Below, piece by piece: positions 61,672-64,000 of a stretch of DNA of 64,000 nucleotides; position 1 is the first letter of the stretch; each line of letters begins with the position of its first letter. Location: the NCBI GenBank assembly GCA_017546125.1, contig JAFYXO010000019.1:25581-89580 (forward strand), given 5' to 3'. Made by a program: the position numbers and the translations under genes. The notes beneath the pieces are model-generated. The model worked only from the letters and a program-made list of their open reading frames with translations. It did no database searches and was not told the origin of the DNA. This DNA comes from Bacteroidales bacterium. Its GTDB lineage: Bacteria; Bacteroidota; Bacteroidia; Bacteroidales; UBA932.

Positions 61672-62877
61672 ATGTTAGATTTCAGCACAATAGAACAGTT
61701 CGACAAGATTGCGACCCCGTTCTACTACTACGATATGGATCTGCTGCACAAGACAGTCGACCATGTCGCTGAACTTGCTGAGCGTCACAACATCAAGGTC
61801 CACTATGCAGTCAAGGCAAATGTTGAGAGAAGACTTCTCGAATACATCAGTTCGAAAGGATTTGGAGCTGACTGCGTCAGCGGCAACGAAGTTCTGCACG
61901 CACATTCGTGCGGTTTCCCTGCAGACAGGATTGTGTACGCAGGAGTCGGCAAGACAGATAAAGAGATCTATGACGCATTGACCCTCGGCATCGAGGCATT
62001 CAACTGCGAGTCACTCCAGGAAATATATGTCATCAATGAGATGGCACACCGATATGGCATCAAGGCCAGCATCTCTGTAAGAATCAATCCCGACATCGAT
62101 GCCCATACGCACAAATATGTGACCACCGGACTCTATGAAAACAAGTTCGGTATCTCGCAGCACGAGTTCGAGAAACTCATAGAGATTATCCAGAAGAGCG
62201 AATACATCGACTTCTTCGGTCTTCATTTCCACGTCGGCTCACAGATTACAAGAGTATCTGAGGTCTATGCCCTCGAATGCAAGAGAGTAAACGAGATCGT
62301 GAGATACTTCGAAAGACAGGGACTCACAGTAAAGAACATCAACCTCGGAGGTGGACTTGGAGTAGATTATGATGATCCTGACGGTAACGCGATCGCAGAT
62401 TTCAAGACATGGTTCGATACCATCGAGGCCAACATCGAAAGACGTCCGGACCAGATGGTTCACGTGGAGCCGGGCCGTTCCCTTGTAGCACAGTGTGCCT
62501 CACTGATCTCAAGAGTGCTTTTCGTCAAGAGTGGAGAGACCAAGAACTTCCTGATTATGGATGCGGGTATGAACGACCTCATCAGACCTGCACTCTACGG
62601 AGCATACCACAAGATCGAGAACCTTTCCGCAGAGCAGAGAACCTTCTTCCCTACCCACCAGGCATACGACATCGTAGGACCGGTATGTGAGTCCAGCGAC
62701 GTCTGGGGGGCAGGACGACTTCTCCCTCTCAGCGTAAGAGGAGACCTCATGGCGATACGAAGCGCCGGCGCATACGGCCAGGTGATGGCGAGCAGATACA
62801 ACATGAAAGACATCGCGCCGTCAGTATTCAGCGACGAGCTTGGCAAAGCCCCACAGATTAAAGATTATTTTGAATAA
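61672..62877 (+). CDS. lysA: Diaminopimelate decarboxylase
   Basis: 401 residues from the ATG at 61672. Longer readings begin in the promoter. It is a fold-type III PLP enzyme: the PLP lysine in HYAVKANVERRLL, LHFHVGSQI, NLGGGLGVDYD, EPGRSLVA, and the substrate Cys/Asp motif in CESSDVWG. It makes lysine from meso-diaminopimelate. Codon use is of the right-hand type. Confidence 0.97.
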   Translation: MLDFSTIEQFDKIATPFYYYDMDLLHKTVDHVAELAERHNIKVHYAVKANVERRLLEYISSKGFGADCVSGNEVLHAHSCGFPADRIVYAGVGKTDKEIYDALTLGIEAFNCESLQEIYVINEMAHRYGIKASISVRINPDIDAHTHKYVTTGLYENKFGISQHEFEKLIEIIQKSEYIDFFGLHFHVGSQITRVSEVYALECKRVNEIVRYFERQGLTVKNINLGGGLGVDYDDPDGNAIADFKTWFDTIEANIERRPDQMVHVEPGRSLVAQCASLISRVLFVKSGETKNFLIMDAGMNDLIRPALYGAYHKIENLSAEQRTFFPTHQAYDIVGPVCESSDVWGAGRLLPLSVRGDLMAIRSAGAYGQVMASRYNMKDIAPSVFSDELGKAPQIKDYFE

Positions 62878-62879
62878 AA

Positions 62880-62940
62880 TTGTCATCCCGAGACAAAACC
62901 TTAACTAGTAAATTGTCATCCCGAGCGAAGTCGAGGGATC
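62880..62940. repeat. Dispersed REP-like repeat, two partial copies
   Basis: TTGTCATCCCGAG occurs at 62880 and again at 62914. The second copy continues GCGAAGTCGAGGGATCT and can fold (TCCCGA with TCGAGGGA). Sequences of this type are common between genes in Bacteroidota. Confidence 0.65.
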
Positions 62941-62958
62941 TGAAATAAGAAATTTTAT

Positions 62959-64000
62959 ATGTTCGAAAATTTAAGTGAAAGACTTGAGAGGTCCTTTAAG
63001 ATTCTTAAAGGCGAAGGAAAGATAACCGAAATCAACATCTCGGAGGCGATGAAGGATATCCGCCGTGCCCTTCTGGATGCCGACGTGAGCTACAAGATAG
63101 CAAAGCAGTTCTGCGACGAGGTAAAGAAGAAGGCAATCGGACAGAACGTCCTCACAGCCGTGAAGCCTCAGCAGATGATCGTGAAGATCGTTCATGACGA
63201 ACTTGCAGCCCTCATGGGTAGCGAATACTCAGACATCAACATCAAGGGTTCTCCTGCAGTAGTTCTCGTAGCCGGTCTCAACGGTTCCGGTAAGACAACA
63301 TTCTCCGGAAAGCTCGCGCTCAACATCAAGAGCAAGAGAGGCATGAAGGTCCTCCTCGCAGCCTGCGACTACTTCCGTCCTGCAGCAATCGACCAGCTGA
63401 AGGTGCTCGGAGAGCAGATCGGAGTGGAGGTATATTCTGAGGAAGGAGTAAAAGATCCTATCCAGATCGCTCAGAACGCTGTCAAGAAAGCAAAGACCGA
63501 GGGATATTCTGTAGTAATCGTCGATACAGCCGGTCGTCTTGCAGTAGACCAAGAGCTCATGGACGAGATTGCAGCTCTCAAGAATGCGCTCAACCCTACA
63601 GAGACTCTGTTCGTTGTGGACGCAATGACAGGTCAGGACGCAGTAGAGACAGCCAAGGCATTCAACGAAAGACTCGACTTCGACGGAGTCGTACTTACCA
63701 AGATGGACGGTGATACCCGCGGTGGTGCTGCCCTCTCTATCAAGGCGATTGTAGGCAAGCCGATCAAGTTCGTCAGCACAGGCGAGAAGATGGAGGCGCT
63801 CGACGTATTCCATCCAAGCCGTATCGCAGACCGTATCCTCGGCATGGGTGACGTCGTTTCCCTCGTCGAGAAAGCCCAGGAGCAGTTTGACGAAGCTCAG
63901 GCACGCGAGTTGAAAAAGAAGCTCGCCAAAGATCAGTTCACCCTTTGGGACTTCTACAACCAGATCCAGCAGGTCAAGAAGATGGGTAACATCAAAGACC
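62959..64000 (+). CDS. ffh: Signal recognition particle protein Ffh (3' truncated by window)
   Basis: 347 codons are visible. The N domain (ERLERSFKILKGEGKITE), the P-loop GLNGSGKTTFSGKL near residue 108, CDYFRPAAIDQL, DTAGRLAVD and TKMDGDTRGGA are those of Ffh. The methionine-rich M domain that holds SRP RNA begins at the edge. It partners FtsY (24.2 kb). Codon use differs sharply from ftsY. Confidence 0.97.
   Translation, partial: MFENLSERLERSFKILKGEGKITEINISEAMKDIRRALLDADVSYKIAKQFCDEVKKKAIGQNVLTAVKPQQMIVKIVHDELAALMGSEYSDINIKGSPAVVLVAGLNGSGKTTFSGKLALNIKSKRGMKVLLAACDYFRPAAIDQLKVLGEQIGVEVYSEEGVKDPIQIAQNAVKKAKTEGYSVVIVDTAGRLAVDQELMDEIAALKNALNPTETLFVVDAMTGQDAVETAKAFNERLDFDGVVLTKMDGDTRGGAALSIKAIVGKPIKFVSTGEKMEALDVFHPSRIADRILGMGDVVSLVEKAQEQFDEAQARELKKKLAKDQFTLWDFYNQIQQVKKMGNIKD

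Noticed and set aside
1..64000. CRISPR arrays, prophage and polysaccharide-utilisation loci
   Set aside because: No regularly spaced repeats, no cas or phage structural genes, and no SusC/SusD pair were seen.

Overview
The window is Bacteroidota DNA, most likely from a gut-type Bacteroidales species. The evidence is TAnnTTTG -7 promoter boxes, a type III glutamine synthetase, families typical of the phylum (DUF4295, DUF4296, DUF5606, DUF3276, a double-length NusB, bactofilin, GSCFA) and many lipoproteins. Most of it is chromosomal backbone with short intergenic gaps.

Layout. 1-3.2 kb: end of an outer-membrane barrel protein (LptD-like), ridA, and rho with a long disordered insert. 3.2-3.6 kb: a 6S-like structured RNA and a small ferredoxin. 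3.7-10 kb: an M16 protease lipoprotein, then DUF1573, meaB and a metal exporter with a His-rich loop. 10-17.3 kb: secA overlapping lpd, bactofilin, a pseudouridine synthase, a glycosyltransferase and DUF4199. 17.3-18.8 kb: gene-poor DNA and a GNAT toxin-antitoxin pair divergent from thrS. 18.8-27.7 kb: a translation and secretion block (thrS, infC with an AUC start, rpmI, rplT, lepB, rpmB, rpmG, DUF4295, ftsY, pheT). 27.7-44.5 kb: metabolism (deoC, dtd, radical SAM, amidohydrolase, purD, aminotransferase, dacB, GSIII, purM), a lipoprotein related to glutamate racemase, an exonuclease, an rRNA methyltransferase, a free-Met-sulfoxide reductase and tRNA-Cys. 44.6-45.4 kb: repeat-rich DNA. 45.5-48.7 kb: two tandem beta-eliminating lyases. 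48.7-56.1 kb: thioredoxin lipoprotein, DUF3276, nusB, yajC, ybbR, coaE, dnaJ-like, DUF5606, rimO and DUF6340. 56.1-57.5 kb: an intact IS3-family element. 57.5-64 kb: a barrel protein, a GSCFA-lipoprotein fusion, an AraC regulator, lysA and the start of ffh.

The most interesting locus is 47.1-48.7 kb. The first lyase differs from the neighbouring classical tryptophanase at each specificity position I could compare, and matches tyrosine phenol-lyase there. It has also lost a conserved cofactor-contacting arginine. Upstream is a 14-residue leader peptide with three consecutive Tyr codons, then mutually exclusive RNA segments and an intrinsic terminator. That is the layout of an amino-acid attenuator apparently tuned to tyrosine. 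I do not know of this combination being described.

Other points of interest are a 29-bp palindrome that merges the thrS and toxin-antitoxin promoters, a recurring back-to-back divergent promoter arrangement, and an abrupt change of codon usage exactly at the IS element. The last point raises the possibility of a chimeric assembly to the right of it.
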